Assembly: GCF_018310695.1 (NCBI RefSeq)
Contig: NZ_JAGXCY010000039.1
Location: 1-41,612 of the forward strand
DNA length: 41,612 nt
Origin: Paenibacillus sp. Marseille-Q4541
GTDB taxonomy: Bacteria > Bacillota > Bacilli > Paenibacillales > Paenibacillaceae
Reading direction: 5' to 3'
Made by a program: the position numbers and the translations under genes
Part shown: piece after piece, positions 1 to 8,914 of the stretch
How positions within the stretch are numbered: position 1 is the stretch's first letter
Layout: every line of letters starts with the position of its first letter
The notes under the pieces: model-generated
Told to the model about the DNA's origin: nothing
Databases searched by the model: none
Seen by the model: the letters and a program-made list of their open reading frames with translations, nothing else

Positions 1-58
1 GGTAGAACTTCAGCCTTCCAAGCTGATAGCGTGGGTTCGATTCCCATCACCCGCTCCA
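1..58 (+). tRNA. tRNA-Gly(UCC), 3' part
   Basis: The sequence holds the D-arm end, an anticodon arm with stem TCAGC/GCTGA and loop CTTCCAA (anticodon TCC, reading GGA glycine codons), a T-arm GTGGG-TTCGATT-CCCAT, the 3' acceptor strand and an encoded CCA at 56-58. The 5' acceptor strand lies before the window. It is probably the last gene of a tRNA cluster. Confidence 0.93.
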
Positions 59-71
59 ATAATTAAAGTTA

Positions 72-101
72 AAGTCTGGTGTAGTAGCTAGGCTTTTTTT
101 T
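72..101 (+). terminator. Weak terminator after tRNA-Gly
   Basis: AAGTCT (72-77) can pair with AGGCTT (90-95), with wobbles, and is followed by a run of T. The stem is short, so this is a weak candidate end for the tRNA transcript. Confidence 0.4.
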
Positions 102-424
102 GTATATATTTATAGCCTTATGAACAATTAATTTAATTATATAAACTGTTTACTGTTTTAAAAATTAAACTTGTGATTGATGCAATTACAAATATCTTCA
201 CTAAATAGTTTATAGCGGATAAAACTAAGGATCAGAACAATTGATGAGCTCAAGGAAATCTGTAGTATTTCGATAAAAGAAGCAGTATTTTACATTAAAA
301 GTTACAAAAAACCTGTATTTTCTATCACAAAACTAAAGATTTTCACTGATTTTTATTGTATCATGTTATGAAGGTGTCATTTTTTACGTGAAATTTGTAA
401 TTAGCTGGAGATAGGAGGATAAGC
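102..424. other. AT-rich intergenic region before ppc
   Basis: About 320 bases without a supportable gene. It is very AT-rich and must hold the ppc promoter, but I found no convincing -35/-10 pair at good spacing. A TATCAT at about 359-364 is a possible -10 without a matching -35. A good ribosome binding site (AGGAGG) lies just before ppc. Confidence 0.5.
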
Positions 425-3217
425 ATGACAGAACTTACGGCAACCGCGAACAAAAGCAATTCAAACAACTTGTTGCGTCGAGATGTGCGGTTTCTTGGCA
501 ATATACTCGGTGAGGTTCTTGTCCATCAAGGAGGAAATGAACTTCTAGATGTAGTAGAAAAGATTCGTGAAACTAGTAAGGCTTTACGAGCTGAATATAC
601 ACCGGAGTTGTATCAAGATTTCATAAACATGATTAAATGTCTAGATTCTGAGAAGCGTCATCAAGTTATAAGAGCTTTTGCGGTTTACTTTCAATTGGTG
701 AACATCGCGGAACAGAACCACCGTATTCGTCGCAAGCGCGATTATGAAAGATCAGCAGGAGAGTCAGTTCAGCCAGGATCCATTGAAATGGCTGTTCAAA
801 CTTTGAAGGAAAAAGGGTTTGGATATAATGATGTGCAAGATATTCTAAGCACTCTTTCACTTGAGCTTGTAATGACTGCGCACCCTACGGAAGCAATGCG
901 TCGTGTTATTCTGGATATACATAAACGTATATCGGAAGATGTCATGCTATTAGATAATCCCACGCTAACGCTCCGGGAACGTGAACAGCTGCGGGAAAAA
1001 TTACTGAACGAAGTCATTACTCTGTGGCAAACGGACGAATTGCGGGATCGCAAACCGACAGTACTTGATGAAGTACGAAACGGAATGTACTATTTCCACG
1101 AAACTTTATTCCATGTATTACCTGATGTTTATGAAGAACTTGAGCGTTGTTTGCAAAAGTACTATCCAGAACATCGCTGGCATGTACCTACTTATTTGCG
1201 TTTTGGATCTTGGATTGGTGGAGACCGTGATGGCAATCCGTCCGTAACTTCTGATGTAACTTGGGAGACGCTTCGAGTACAGCGCAAACTGGCGATTCGT
1301 GAATATAAACGAATTTTGATTGAGCTTATGGGGAATTTAAGTTTCAGTACGAACATCGTGAATGTATCCGATGAATTAATTGCTTCTATTGAAGAGGATC
1401 GCAAGCATGTTGTCATTAAGAAAGCAGATATATGGCGTAATGAGAAAGAACCATACCGTATTAAACTTGCTTATATGATTACGAAGCTTAATAACGTCCT
1501 AGATGAGAGCAAATCGGGTCAACCAGATCGTTATGATTCAGCAGATGAATTAATTCGAGATTTAGAAGTGATCGATTGTAGCTTGCGTCATCATTATGCT
1601 GACTATGTTGCAGATACGTATATTAAGAAAACGATTCGCCAAGTAGAACTTTTCGGATTCCATACCGCTACACTAGATATTCGTCAGCACAGCCAAGAGC
1701 ATGAGAATGCAATGAAAGAAATCTTAGCTCATATGAATATTGTTGAGGATTATTCAGCACTCAGTGAGGAAGATAAAATTAATCTACTTGCTGGCTTGCT
1801 CGATGATCCACGTCCTTTGACGTCATCCCACTTTAAATACAGTGAGAGTACGCATGAATGCTTGGAAGTATATCGTACCATTTACCGAGCACAAAAAGAG
1901 TACGGTCAAAATTGTATTAATAGTTATCTTATTAGTATGACACAAGGTGCAAGCGATCTGCTCGAAGTAATGATCTTTGCCAAAGAAGTCGGATTATATC
2001 GTACTGAGCCTGATGGCACAGTTGTATGCTCGATTCAATCAGTACCTTTATTTGAGACAATTGATGATCTGCATGCAGCACCGCAAATTATGAAACGTCT
2101 CTTTGACTTACCTGTATATCGCAGAAGCGTTCTTGCAAGAAATGATGTGCAAGAAATTATGCTTGGTTACTCCGATAGTAATAAAGACGGCGGAGTTGTT
2201 ACAGCGAACTGGGAACTGCTTGTCGCAATGAATGAAATTACGGCAATGAGCGAGCAATATGGAGTGAAGTTGAAATTTTTCCATGGTCGTGGTGGAGCAC
2301 TTGGACGCGGAGGAATGACACTGAATCGTAGTATCATGGCTCAGCCGCCTCATACGATTGGTGGAGGAATTAAAATTACTGAGCAAGGAGAGGTTATCTC
2401 TTCTCGCTACTCACTAAAAGGTATTGCTTATCGTAGTCTGGAACAAGCTACTTCTGCTTTATTAACGGCTGCAACAGCTGCTCGTACGGAAGAAGTAGAT
2501 GTGAAGGAAGAAGAATGGAAACAGATCATTAAGACGATTTCTGAAGTGTCACTTGAGAAATATCAAGATCTAATTTTCCGAGATGAGGATTTCTTTAATT
2601 TCTTTAAAGAATCAACTCCTTTACCTGAGATTGGAGAACTTAATATTGGTTCCCGTCCATCGAAACGTAAGAACAGTGACCGTTTTGAGGACCTGCGTGC
2701 GATTCCTTGGGTGTTTGCATGGACACAGAGTCGTTATCTCTTCCCAGCTTGGTACGCAGCCGGTACGGGTTTACAGAGCTTCTATCAAGACAAAGAAGAG
2801 AACCTGAAAGTTCTGCAACATATGTATCATAACTATCCTTTCTTTAGCACCTTGATTGATACGGTGCAAATGGCTGTAGCAAAAGCAGATATGAATATCT
2901 CGAAGCAGTACACTGCTATGGTTAAAGATGATGAGGTGCGTAAGCGGATTGCAGGACTTATTAAAGAAGAATTTAAATTAACCAAAGAACTTTTGCTTAA
3001 AGTAACCGGACAGCAGGAAATACTGGATAATGTACCTGTTATTCAAGAGTCGATTCGTTTGCGGAATCCATACGTAGATCCGCTCAGTTACCTACAAGTA
3101 CAGTTGCTTAGTGAACTGCGTACGCTACGTGAGCAAGACGGCGATGATGCTGAGTTACTTCGTGAAGTACTTCTTACTATTAATGGAATTGCTGCGGGGC
3201 TTCGGAATACAGGTTGA
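425..3217 (+). CDS. ppc: Phosphoenolpyruvate carboxylase
   Basis: Cytoplasmic enzyme that carboxylates PEP with bicarbonate to oxaloacetate, refilling the TCA cycle. At 930 residues it is full length for bacterial PEPC. Visible signatures are the TAHPTE motif around residues 151-156 with the catalytic His153, the glycine-rich FHGRGGALGRGG loop near residue 620, QGEVISSRY near 656, and the conserved C-terminal NTG, the carboxyl end needed by the family. The ATG sits 7 nt after TAGGAGG. It appears to be a single-gene unit, with a terminator directly downstream and sigW starting a new unit. Confidence 0.97.
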   Translation: MTELTATANKSNSNNLLRRDVRFLGNILGEVLVHQGGNELLDVVEKIRETSKALRAEYTPELYQDFINMIKCLDSEKRHQVIRAFAVYFQLVNIAEQNHRIRRKRDYERSAGESVQPGSIEMAVQTLKEKGFGYNDVQDILSTLSLELVMTAHPTEAMRRVILDIHKRISEDVMLLDNPTLTLREREQLREKLLNEVITLWQTDELRDRKPTVLDEVRNGMYYFHETLFHVLPDVYEELERCLQKYYPEHRWHVPTYLRFGSWIGGDRDGNPSVTSDVTWETLRVQRKLAIREYKRILIELMGNLSFSTNIVNVSDELIASIEEDRKHVVIKKADIWRNEKEPYRIKLAYMITKLNNVLDESKSGQPDRYDSADELIRDLEVIDCSLRHHYADYVADTYIKKTIRQVELFGFHTATLDIRQHSQEHENAMKEILAHMNIVEDYSALSEEDKINLLAGLLDDPRPLTSSHFKYSESTHECLEVYRTIYRAQKEYGQNCINSYLISMTQGASDLLEVMIFAKEVGLYRTEPDGTVVCSIQSVPLFETIDDLHAAPQIMKRLFDLPVYRRSVLARNDVQEIMLGYSDSNKDGGVVTANWELLVAMNEITAMSEQYGVKLKFFHGRGGALGRGGMTLNRSIMAQPPHTIGGGIKITEQGEVISSRYSLKGIAYRSLEQATSALLTAATAARTEEVDVKEEEWKQIIKTISEVSLEKYQDLIFRDEDFFNFFKESTPLPEIGELNIGSRPSKRKNSDRFEDLRAIPWVFAWTQSRYLFPAWYAAGTGLQSFYQDKEENLKVLQHMYHNYPFFSTLIDTVQMAVAKADMNISKQYTAMVKDDEVRKRIAGLIKEEFKLTKELLLKVTGQQEILDNVPVIQESIRLRNPYVDPLSYLQVQLLSELRTLREQDGDDAELLREVLLTINGIAAGLRNTG

Positions 3218-3271
3218 TTGAATGTAAACCCAAAGCAAAATGCAGATTATAAGTTTATTCATCATTCGGGG

Positions 3272-3307
3272 GCCTCTTGCAAAGGAGGCTCTCGTTTTGT
3301 TTTTTTT
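3272..3307 (+). terminator. Intrinsic terminator of ppc
   Basis: GCCTCTT (3272-3278) pairs with AAGGAGGC up to 3289, with one G-U pair and a GCAA loop, followed by a T-rich tract (TCTCGTTTTG then a T run). Confidence 0.75.
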
Positions 3308-3330
3308 GTGACGTTTTTAACGGATTCCGG

Positions 3331-3359
3331 TTGAAATGATTGCTTTTTAGCTGTACATA
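3331..3359 (+). promoter_or_regulatory. Possible sigma-A promoter of sigW
   Basis: TTGAAA (3331-3336), a 17-nt spacer and TACATA (3354-3359). The -35 is good and the -10 weak. I did not find a TGAAAC/CGTA autoregulatory SigW promoter directly upstream of sigW, which is where Bacillus subtilis has one. Confidence 0.3.
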
Positions 3360-3434
3360 GATTACGATTTGAATGATGTATGTCAGGCTACACAGGGCGG
3401 TACGAAAGACCCATCAGCAAGTCTGGGGGAATAG

Positions 3435-4004
3435 ATGGTGGACAATTTGGAGAAACGGCTGGTTAAACTCATCCTAAAAGGAGACCAGCGAGCTTTTGCT
3501 GAGATTGTGGAGTTATACAAAGACAAGTTGTTTCATTTGGCTTATCGTATGCTAAACAATCGGCACGAAGCAGAAGATATAGTACAGGAAACTTTTTTGC
3601 GGGTATACCGGAATATGGAGAAATATGATCCTGAACAGAAATTTTCAACATGGATCTACCGTATTGCTACTAATTTGTGTATCGACAGGCTAAGAAGAAA
3701 AAAACCGTCGTATTCACTGGATGCGGAAATTGGTGATCAAGAAGGAACGGATGGCTATGCCATGCTTCCAAGTGATGACCGAACTCCTGAAAGTGAAGCT
3801 CTGTTATCAGAGACACAGCGTATTATTCGGGATGCAATAGAAACTTTGCCAGCTAAGTATAAATCCATTATGGTACTGCGGTATTTGCAGGATCTTTCTC
3901 TTCAGGAGATAAGTGATGTATTGGACATGCCGGTAACAACGATCAAGACGAGAGTACATAGAGGTCGTGAGTTTTTACGTAAAAAACTTGAATATAAACT
4001 TTAG
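3435..4004 (+). CDS. sigW: ECF RNA polymerase sigma factor SigW
   Basis: Extracytoplasmic-function sigma factor that directs RNA polymerase to envelope-stress promoters. The 189 residues match the family size. Region 2 (AEDIVQETFLRVYRN, then FSTWIYRIATNLCIDRLRR) binds core and the -10. Region 4 at the C-terminus (LPAKYKSIMVLRYLQDLSLQEIS...TTIKTRVHRGREFLRKKL) is the HTH that reads the -35. The order sigW-rsiW-cdaA-cdaR-glmM-glmS is that of Bacillus subtilis, which supports SigW over other ECF factors. The ATG follows a GGGGGA ribosome binding site. A 133-nt gap to rsiW contains a SigW-type promoter and an inverted repeat, so anti-sigma expression may be partly separate. Confidence 0.9.
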   Translation: MVDNLEKRLVKLILKGDQRAFAEIVELYKDKLFHLAYRMLNNRHEAEDIVQETFLRVYRNMEKYDPEQKFSTWIYRIATNLCIDRLRRKKPSYSLDAEIGDQEGTDGYAMLPSDDRTPESEALLSETQRIIRDAIETLPAKYKSIMVLRYLQDLSLQEISDVLDMPVTTIKTRVHRGREFLRKKLEYKL

Positions 4005-4048
4005 AGATCGTTTTTTATTTTTAGCGAATAAATTAATGAAACGATCTC
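4004..4048. repeat. Perfect 10-bp inverted repeat between sigW and rsiW
   Basis: GAGATCGTTT (4004-4013) and AAACGATCTC (4039-4048) are exact reverse complements 25 nt apart. The left arm touches the sigW stop codon. The right arm overlaps the -35 of the predicted SigW promoter. In RNA it would form a hairpin after sigW, but no T run follows on the + strand, so it is not a standard terminator of sigW. Confidence 0.65.
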
Positions 4049-4063
4049 GGTCATTACTGCGTA
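4037..4063 (+). promoter_or_regulatory. SigW-type ECF promoter before rsiW
   Basis: TGAAAC (4037-4042), a 17-nt spacer and CGTA (4060-4063) match the SigW-type ECF consensus (TGAAAC, 16-17 nt, CGTA). It would transcribe rsiW and possibly beyond, giving a feedback in which SigW raises its own anti-sigma factor. Confidence 0.65.
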
Positions 4064-4161
4064 TAAAATGAAAGCGAGTCTTATGTTTAATACGTAGTTA
4101 CACAGACGAGTTTTATTATAGACGTGAGACTTCATAGATCTTGAGGAAAGGATATGCTCAT

Positions 4162-4779
4162 ATGGATTGCAACGAAATCACCTCTTTAATGCATGAATAT
4201 TTAGATGATGAACTATCGGCTGCCCAGAACGAAGGGCTCGAGAGTCACCTGTCGACATGTCCCGACTGCCGCATGCTTTTTAAAGAGTTAGAACAGACGG
4301 ATATGCTACTTTTTGCGATGAAACATTATTCCCCGTCTGCTTCAAATGAGCTGACTGATCGGATCATGAGTGCTGTACCACAACCGAAGAAGCAGCAACT
4401 TTGGCTGAAATGGGTGAAGAGACACCCTGCAATTACTGCTGCTGCTGTATTTTTGTTTGTTATGTTGTCCAGTACTCTTAGCTTCTGGGATCAGAACGAT
4501 CAGCTGATTGTTAGAGGTAGTGACTTGGATCAAATCGTAATTGAGGGGAATAATGTAATTATTCCAGAAGGAAAGTCAATCAACGGGGATTTAACCGTAG
4601 AAAATGGAACAGCTCAGATATATGGCAACCTAGAAGGAAATCTGACCGTTATTGATGGTTCTTACAATATGAAAGCTTCTACCGCACATGTTTCTGGGCA
4701 GATCAAGAGCATAGATCAGGCGCTCGACTGGATTTGGTATAAGTTAACAGATATTATGTCCGAAGTTGCTTATCGTTAA
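4162..4779 (+). CDS. rsiW: Anti-sigma-W factor RsiW
   Basis: Membrane anti-sigma factor that holds SigW inactive until envelope stress triggers regulated proteolysis. The N-terminal zinc-associated anti-sigma domain has His29, Cys33 and Cys36 (HLSTCPDC). One membrane helix lies about residues 90-108 (AITAAAVFLFVMLSS), followed by a C-terminal part outside the cytoplasm of repetitive beta character (GNNVIIPEGKSINGDLTV...). I chose the ATG at 4162 because GAGGAAAGGA lies 9 nt before it; an in-frame TTG at 4141 would overlap that site. This gives 205 residues. It follows sigW and precedes cdaA, as in Bacillus. Confidence 0.88.
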   Translation: MDCNEITSLMHEYLDDELSAAQNEGLESHLSTCPDCRMLFKELEQTDMLLFAMKHYSPSASNELTDRIMSAVPQPKKQQLWLKWVKRHPAITAAAVFLFVMLSSTLSFWDQNDQLIVRGSDLDQIVIEGNNVIIPEGKSINGDLTVENGTAQIYGNLEGNLTVIDGSYNMKASTAHVSGQIKSIDQALDWIWYKLTDIMSEVAYR

Positions 4780-4831
4780 GATGGTATTGAATTGGTAGTC
4801 GTTGATGACAATTTTTTAAGAAACATTACCA

Positions 4832-4862
4832 GAGCACCTCGGCTGCGAGGGGCTCTTTTTTT
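4832..4862 (+). terminator. Intrinsic terminator of sigW-rsiW
   Basis: GAGCACCTCG (4832-4841) pairs with CGAGGGGCTC, with one internal mismatch, and is followed by T7. Confidence 0.88.
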
Positions 4863-5019
4863 CATAGAAAAAGGGCATAGTTTATAATAAATGGGTATTT
4901 TGAGGGTTGCTCGCTTGCAAGTTGTACTTTAACGTTATAACCTAGATATAAAGAAGAACATACTATGACTAACAACTTATTTAGCGTTTACTCAACAAGG
5001 GGATAACGGGGGCAATAGA

Positions 5020-5844
5020 ATGAACTATTTTGCGGACTTAACATGGCAAGAGTCCATTAAAGACATTATAGATATATTAATTGTAGGCTACATTATATAC
5101 CACATAATCCTGCTTGTTCGGGGTACGCGTGCTGTGCAATTGCTTAAAGGTATACTTTTACTCGTCGTTATTTGGGTAGTGAGTACCTGGTTCAACCTCT
5201 ACACTTTGAGATGGCTAATGAATCAGTTCTTTACCTTTAGTGTGGTCGGGCTATTCATTATCTTCCAGCCGGAGCTTCGCCGTGCGTTGGAGCAACTCGG
5301 ACGTGGAAAGTGGTTTAATCGTATAAGTGCAGATGATGAAGAGTTTAGCAGATTTACGAATGAACTAATTAAAGCAGTGAACTATTGTTCACGCCGTAAA
5401 ATTGGTGCTTTAATTGTATTTGAAAGAGAGACAGGCCTTAATGAATACACCGAATCGGGGATTAAAATGAACTCTGTTTTAAGCTCTGAATTGCTAATTA
5501 ACATCTTTATACCGAATACACCGCTTCATGATGGAGCTGTTATTTTACAAGGAAAACAAATATCGGCAGCTGCTTGTTATTTACCTTTATCGGAGAATCC
5601 TTTTATCAGTAAGGGGCTAGGAACACGTCACCGGGCAGCTATTGGTGTTAGTGAGGTTGCTGATGCGGTAGCAATTGTAGTGTCTGAAGAAACAGGTCAA
5701 ATTTCCCTTGCGATTAATGGACAGGTTGTAAGAGATATTAAAGAAGAATCATTAATTTCGAAATTGCATGAAGAACTTCGCCCATCTTCTACACTTAAAG
5801 AAAAGCGCAACCCGTTCTGGAGACGGAAGGGGGGACGTCAGTAA
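5020..5844 (+). CDS. cdaA: Diadenylate cyclase CdaA
   Basis: Makes the second messenger c-di-AMP from two ATP. The N-terminus carries about three membrane helices within the first 80 residues (DIIDILIVGYIIYHIILLV, then LLLVVIWVVS, then FFTFSVVGLFIIF). A cytoplasmic DAC domain follows. The catalytic DGA triplet is at 171-173 (PLHDGAVI) and the ATP-binding RHR at 203-205 (GTRHRAAIG). At 274 residues it has the usual CdaA length. It overlaps cdaR by one base (TAATG), so the two are translationally coupled. Position before cdaR and glmM is conserved; in other Bacillota CdaA, CdaR and GlmM form a complex tuning c-di-AMP to cell wall precursor supply. Confidence 0.96.
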   Translation: MNYFADLTWQESIKDIIDILIVGYIIYHIILLVRGTRAVQLLKGILLLVVIWVVSTWFNLYTLRWLMNQFFTFSVVGLFIIFQPELRRALEQLGRGKWFNRISADDEEFSRFTNELIKAVNYCSRRKIGALIVFERETGLNEYTESGIKMNSVLSSELLINIFIPNTPLHDGAVILQGKQISAAACYLPLSENPFISKGLGTRHRAAIGVSEVADAVAIVVSEETGQISLAINGQVVRDIKEESLISKLHEELRPSSTLKEKRNPFWRRKGGRQ

Positions 5845-7286
5845 TGGATAAATGGTTCAATAATAACAATTTTGCTAAAATTTTGGCACTAGCTGTCAGT
5901 GTCTTGTTGTGGGCGATGGTTCATTCGAACGATGTTACAACGACACCTACAACGAACACTTCGATAGAACCTCGTGCTATTGATAACGTCAAAATCGAAC
6001 CTTATGGTATTGATACATCTAAGTATGTATTAACTTCCATGAGTAAAACGGAAGTCGAAATGCAGGTTAGAGGGCAACGATCTGTACTTACCTCTGTATT
6101 TACCGACGAATATAAAGTAAGACTTGATTTAAGTAATGTGAGTCCAGGTACAACGACATTACCGCTTAGTCATGTTGTACCAAAAGGCGTGGAATTTGTC
6201 TCGATGGAGCCATCCAGCATAACTGTAACGATTGAAGAACTGTCGACGAAAGATTACGATGTGGATATCATTACAACAGGTACGCCAGCTGAAGGACATG
6301 CAGCAGGAACCCCAGTAGTTACGCCAAACGGACCGGTTAAAGTTACTTTGCCTGATAGCCAGCTTGCTGCCGTGGGGAAAGTGCAAGGCACTGTCAATGT
6401 AGATGGGGCTACTGATAATGTATCTGAAAAAAGAGTGGAGCTTGTAGCCTATGATCTGGATGGAAATGAGATACAAGGAGCGGTAATTGAACCTGCAACG
6501 GTATCTGTCGATATTCCGATTTCGGAGCAATTTACGAAGGTGCCTTTTAAAGTTCAGTATAAGGGTCAGTTACCCGAAGGTCTTACTTTAGCTAAAGTGG
6601 AAGCAAATGTGAATGAAGTGACGCTGTTCGGGAACCAAGAAGCTATTGCAGGCATAGAGTCCTATAGTGGAGTGACTTTGGACCTTAGCACACTTAAGGA
6701 AGCCGGAACAGAGACAGTTAAGGTGGACTTGACGCCGCCGCCTGGTTTTGAGAAAATCGAGCCGAGCTCAGTCGAACTCAGTGTGACCGTTGTTTCATCG
6801 GAAGAATCGACAATTAGTGAAAAAGTAATTCGCAATGTACCTGTAACACTTCAGGAACCTGGGGGAAGTTTCACAGCAAGTATAACTCGCCCCCAGAGCG
6901 GAAAGAAGGACATAACGATTTCAGGTCCGAGTGATATGCTGGATAATGTCGATGTTAGTGACATTAATCTGGTTGCGGATGCAAAAAACCTCAAGGAAGG
7001 TAGTCATGAAGTTTCTTTGAAGGTGGAAGCACCTGATTACGTAACGGTAAAAAATTCTGCTGATGATCTTAAAGTTACGATACAGATCAAAGATAATTCT
7101 GAAGAAACGATTGTGCCGCCAACCCAACCTGAAACGAAACCAGACGAAGGAGATGGGAATGAACCTCCTGAGGAAGGTACAGAAGAAGATCCGGATTCAG
7201 GGTCAAATGAAGGGAACAATGGCGAAAATACGGAGAACGAATCTGACGTAAATGATAGTCCAACGGGAACAAATGTAACACCGTAA
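5844..7286 (+). CDS. cdaR: CdaA regulatory protein CdaR (YbbR domains)
   Basis: Membrane-anchored regulator of CdaA. A single N-terminal membrane helix (about residues 11-28, ILALAVSVLLWAMVHS) is followed by an extracytoplasmic region of about 400 residues with tandem YbbR repeats, seen as recurring segments such as EPSSITVTIEE, EPATVSVDIPISEQ and EPSSVELSVTV. The last 55 or so residues form a low-complexity tail rich in Pro, Glu, Gly, Asn and Ser (for example PPTQPETKPDEGDG), likely disordered and facing the cell wall. The start overlaps the cdaA stop. A gap of about 105 nt to glmM has no clear terminator, so read-through is expected. Confidence 0.92.
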   Translation: MDKWFNNNNFAKILALAVSVLLWAMVHSNDVTTTPTTNTSIEPRAIDNVKIEPYGIDTSKYVLTSMSKTEVEMQVRGQRSVLTSVFTDEYKVRLDLSNVSPGTTTLPLSHVVPKGVEFVSMEPSSITVTIEELSTKDYDVDIITTGTPAEGHAAGTPVVTPNGPVKVTLPDSQLAAVGKVQGTVNVDGATDNVSEKRVELVAYDLDGNEIQGAVIEPATVSVDIPISEQFTKVPFKVQYKGQLPEGLTLAKVEANVNEVTLFGNQEAIAGIESYSGVTLDLSTLKEAGTETVKVDLTPPPGFEKIEPSSVELSVTVVSSEESTISEKVIRNVPVTLQEPGGSFTASITRPQSGKKDITISGPSDMLDNVDVSDINLVADAKNLKEGSHEVSLKVEAPDYVTVKNSADDLKVTIQIKDNSEETIVPPTQPETKPDEGDGNEPPEEGTEEDPDSGSNEGNNGENTENESDVNDSPTGTNVTP

Positions 7287-7391
7287 TACAGCAACACTGT
7301 ATAAGCCATAATGATGCATTTTTTCTATTTTACAAGCAGAGATGAAAACCAATTATTAATAATGATGATATGACAAAAAGGGGTATAAACA

Positions 7392-8735
7392 ATGGGGAAA
7401 TATTTTGGTACCGATGGTGTTCGTGGTGTTGCCAACAAAGAATTAACAGCTGAAATGGCGTACAGTATTGGTCGCTGTGGAGGTTATGTACTTGCTGGCG
7501 GAGTAGAGCGCCCGAAAGTAGTAATTGGTATGGATACTCGGATTTCAGGATTGATGCTGGAGTCTGCTCTTGTAGCAGGTCTCTTGTCTATCGGGGCCGA
7601 TGTTATTCGTCTTGGTGTAGTTTCGACACCAGGAGTTGCCTATTTGACGCGAACACTCAAAGCAGATGCTGGTGTAATGATCTCTGCTTCTCATAATCCG
7701 GTAGAAGATAACGGTATTAAATTTTTTGGTGGAGATGGTTTTAAACTGTCTGATGAAACAGAGAACCGTATTGAAGAATTGATGGATGCTTATGAAGATG
7801 AACTTCCTCGCCCTGTAGGTGGAAACTTAGGTGCACTTACAGTGAATGAACAAGCTAAATTCGAGTACCTTGATTTCTTGAAAACAACCGTTTCTTCCCG
7901 TTTTGACGGCTTGAAGGTTGTTCTTGACTGTGCACATGGTGCAGCTTATGAGCTTGCTCCTAAACTGTTTGCAGATCTTGGTGCGGAAGTTATTACGATT
8001 GGGGCTGAACCAACAGGTCTTAATATCAATGATCATTGTGGGTCTACACATCCGGAACAATTGAAAGAGGAAGTTCTTCGTCATGGTGCAGATCTTGGTC
8101 TTGCTTTTGACGGAGATGCGGACCGTCTTATTGCCATCGATGAAACAGGGGCAGAAGTAGACGGTGACTTTATTCTTTGCATTTGCGGAGATGCGATGAA
8201 CCGTGCTGGAAAATTGAAGGATGGAACAGTTGTATCTACTGTAATGAGCAATATTGGTTTTTATAAAGCAACGGAAAAATTAGGACTTAAGACGGCAAAA
8301 ACAGCAGTAGGCGATCGCTATGTCATGGAAGAAATGCGCCGTGGCGGGTATAATCTGGGTGGAGAGCAGTCTGGGCATGTCATTTTCCTGGATTACAACA
8401 CGACAGGTGATGGTATGTTAACTGGAATTCAGCTTGTGAATACAATCAAAGAGTCCGGTAAGAAATTGAGTGAACTCAAATCGCTGATGAAACAGTATCC
8501 TCAAGTTCTTGTCAACGTGCGTGTTGAAGACAAGAGCAAGTATGAGGGGAACAAAGTCATTGAAGAAGCAATTGCGGTTGTTGAAAACAAACTGGGTGAT
8601 AACGGACGTGTGCTAGTAAGAGCATCCGGAACAGAATCTCTGATTCGTGTTATGGCAGAAGGTCCAGATCGTGATGAATTGGAACAGTTTGTTGATCAAA
8701 TCGCTGTTGTCGTGAAGAAGGAACTTGCTGTCTAA
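7392..8735 (+). CDS. glmM: Phosphoglucosamine mutase GlmM
   Basis: Converts glucosamine-6-phosphate to glucosamine-1-phosphate for UDP-GlcNAc and peptidoglycan. The N-terminus MGKYFGTDGVRG is diagnostic. The phosphorylated serine is Ser100 in ISASHNP, the metal loop FDGDADR lies near residues 239-245, the sugar loop GGEQSGH is present, and the C-terminal phosphate-binding RASGTESLIRVM motif is near 410-420. At 447 residues it is full length. The ATG is preceded by AAAAGGGG. It is the last gene of the cdaA-cdaR-glmM unit; the next gene, glmS, uses the product's precursor pathway. Confidence 0.97.
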   Translation: MGKYFGTDGVRGVANKELTAEMAYSIGRCGGYVLAGGVERPKVVIGMDTRISGLMLESALVAGLLSIGADVIRLGVVSTPGVAYLTRTLKADAGVMISASHNPVEDNGIKFFGGDGFKLSDETENRIEELMDAYEDELPRPVGGNLGALTVNEQAKFEYLDFLKTTVSSRFDGLKVVLDCAHGAAYELAPKLFADLGAEVITIGAEPTGLNINDHCGSTHPEQLKEEVLRHGADLGLAFDGDADRLIAIDETGAEVDGDFILCICGDAMNRAGKLKDGTVVSTVMSNIGFYKATEKLGLKTAKTAVGDRYVMEEMRRGGYNLGGEQSGHVIFLDYNTTGDGMLTGIQLVNTIKESGKKLSELKSLMKQYPQVLVNVRVEDKSKYEGNKVIEEAIAVVENKLGDNGRVLVRASGTESLIRVMAEGPDRDELEQFVDQIAVVVKKELAV

Positions 8736-8756
8736 ATGGCTAGAAAATAAAAATGA

Positions 8757-8794
8757 GCCTGTGAGACTAAAGACCGTTTCGCAGGCTTCCCTTT
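8757..8794 (+). terminator. Probable terminator hairpin after glmM
   Basis: GCCTGTGAGAC (8757-8767) pairs with GTTTCGCAGGC (8776-8786) over 11 positions with two G-U pairs. Only a mixed TTCCCTTTAT tract follows, so termination may be partial. Confidence 0.5.
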
Positions 8795-8837
8795 ATGGGT
8801 ATAAATGATGAAAATTAATGTAAGGTATAAAGCGCCA

Positions 8838-8866
8838 TTGCAAAACTTACATCAGATGCATATAAT
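8838..8866 (+). promoter_or_regulatory. Sigma-A promoter of glmS
   Basis: TTGCAA (8838-8843), 17-nt spacer and a perfect TATAAT (8861-8866). Transcription would start near 8873, about 50 nt before the ribozyme cleavage site, which fits a glmS leader. Confidence 0.75.
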
Positions 8867-8914
8867 GAGTTGTGTGATTCAGATATAGAAAGTGAGGATC
8901 GTAAGGTTACTAAG

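Noticed and set aside
8829..8837. Second AAAGCGCCA resembling the ribozyme cleavage site
   Set aside because: It lies upstream of the predicted transcript start and lacks the rest of the ribozyme. Chance similarity.
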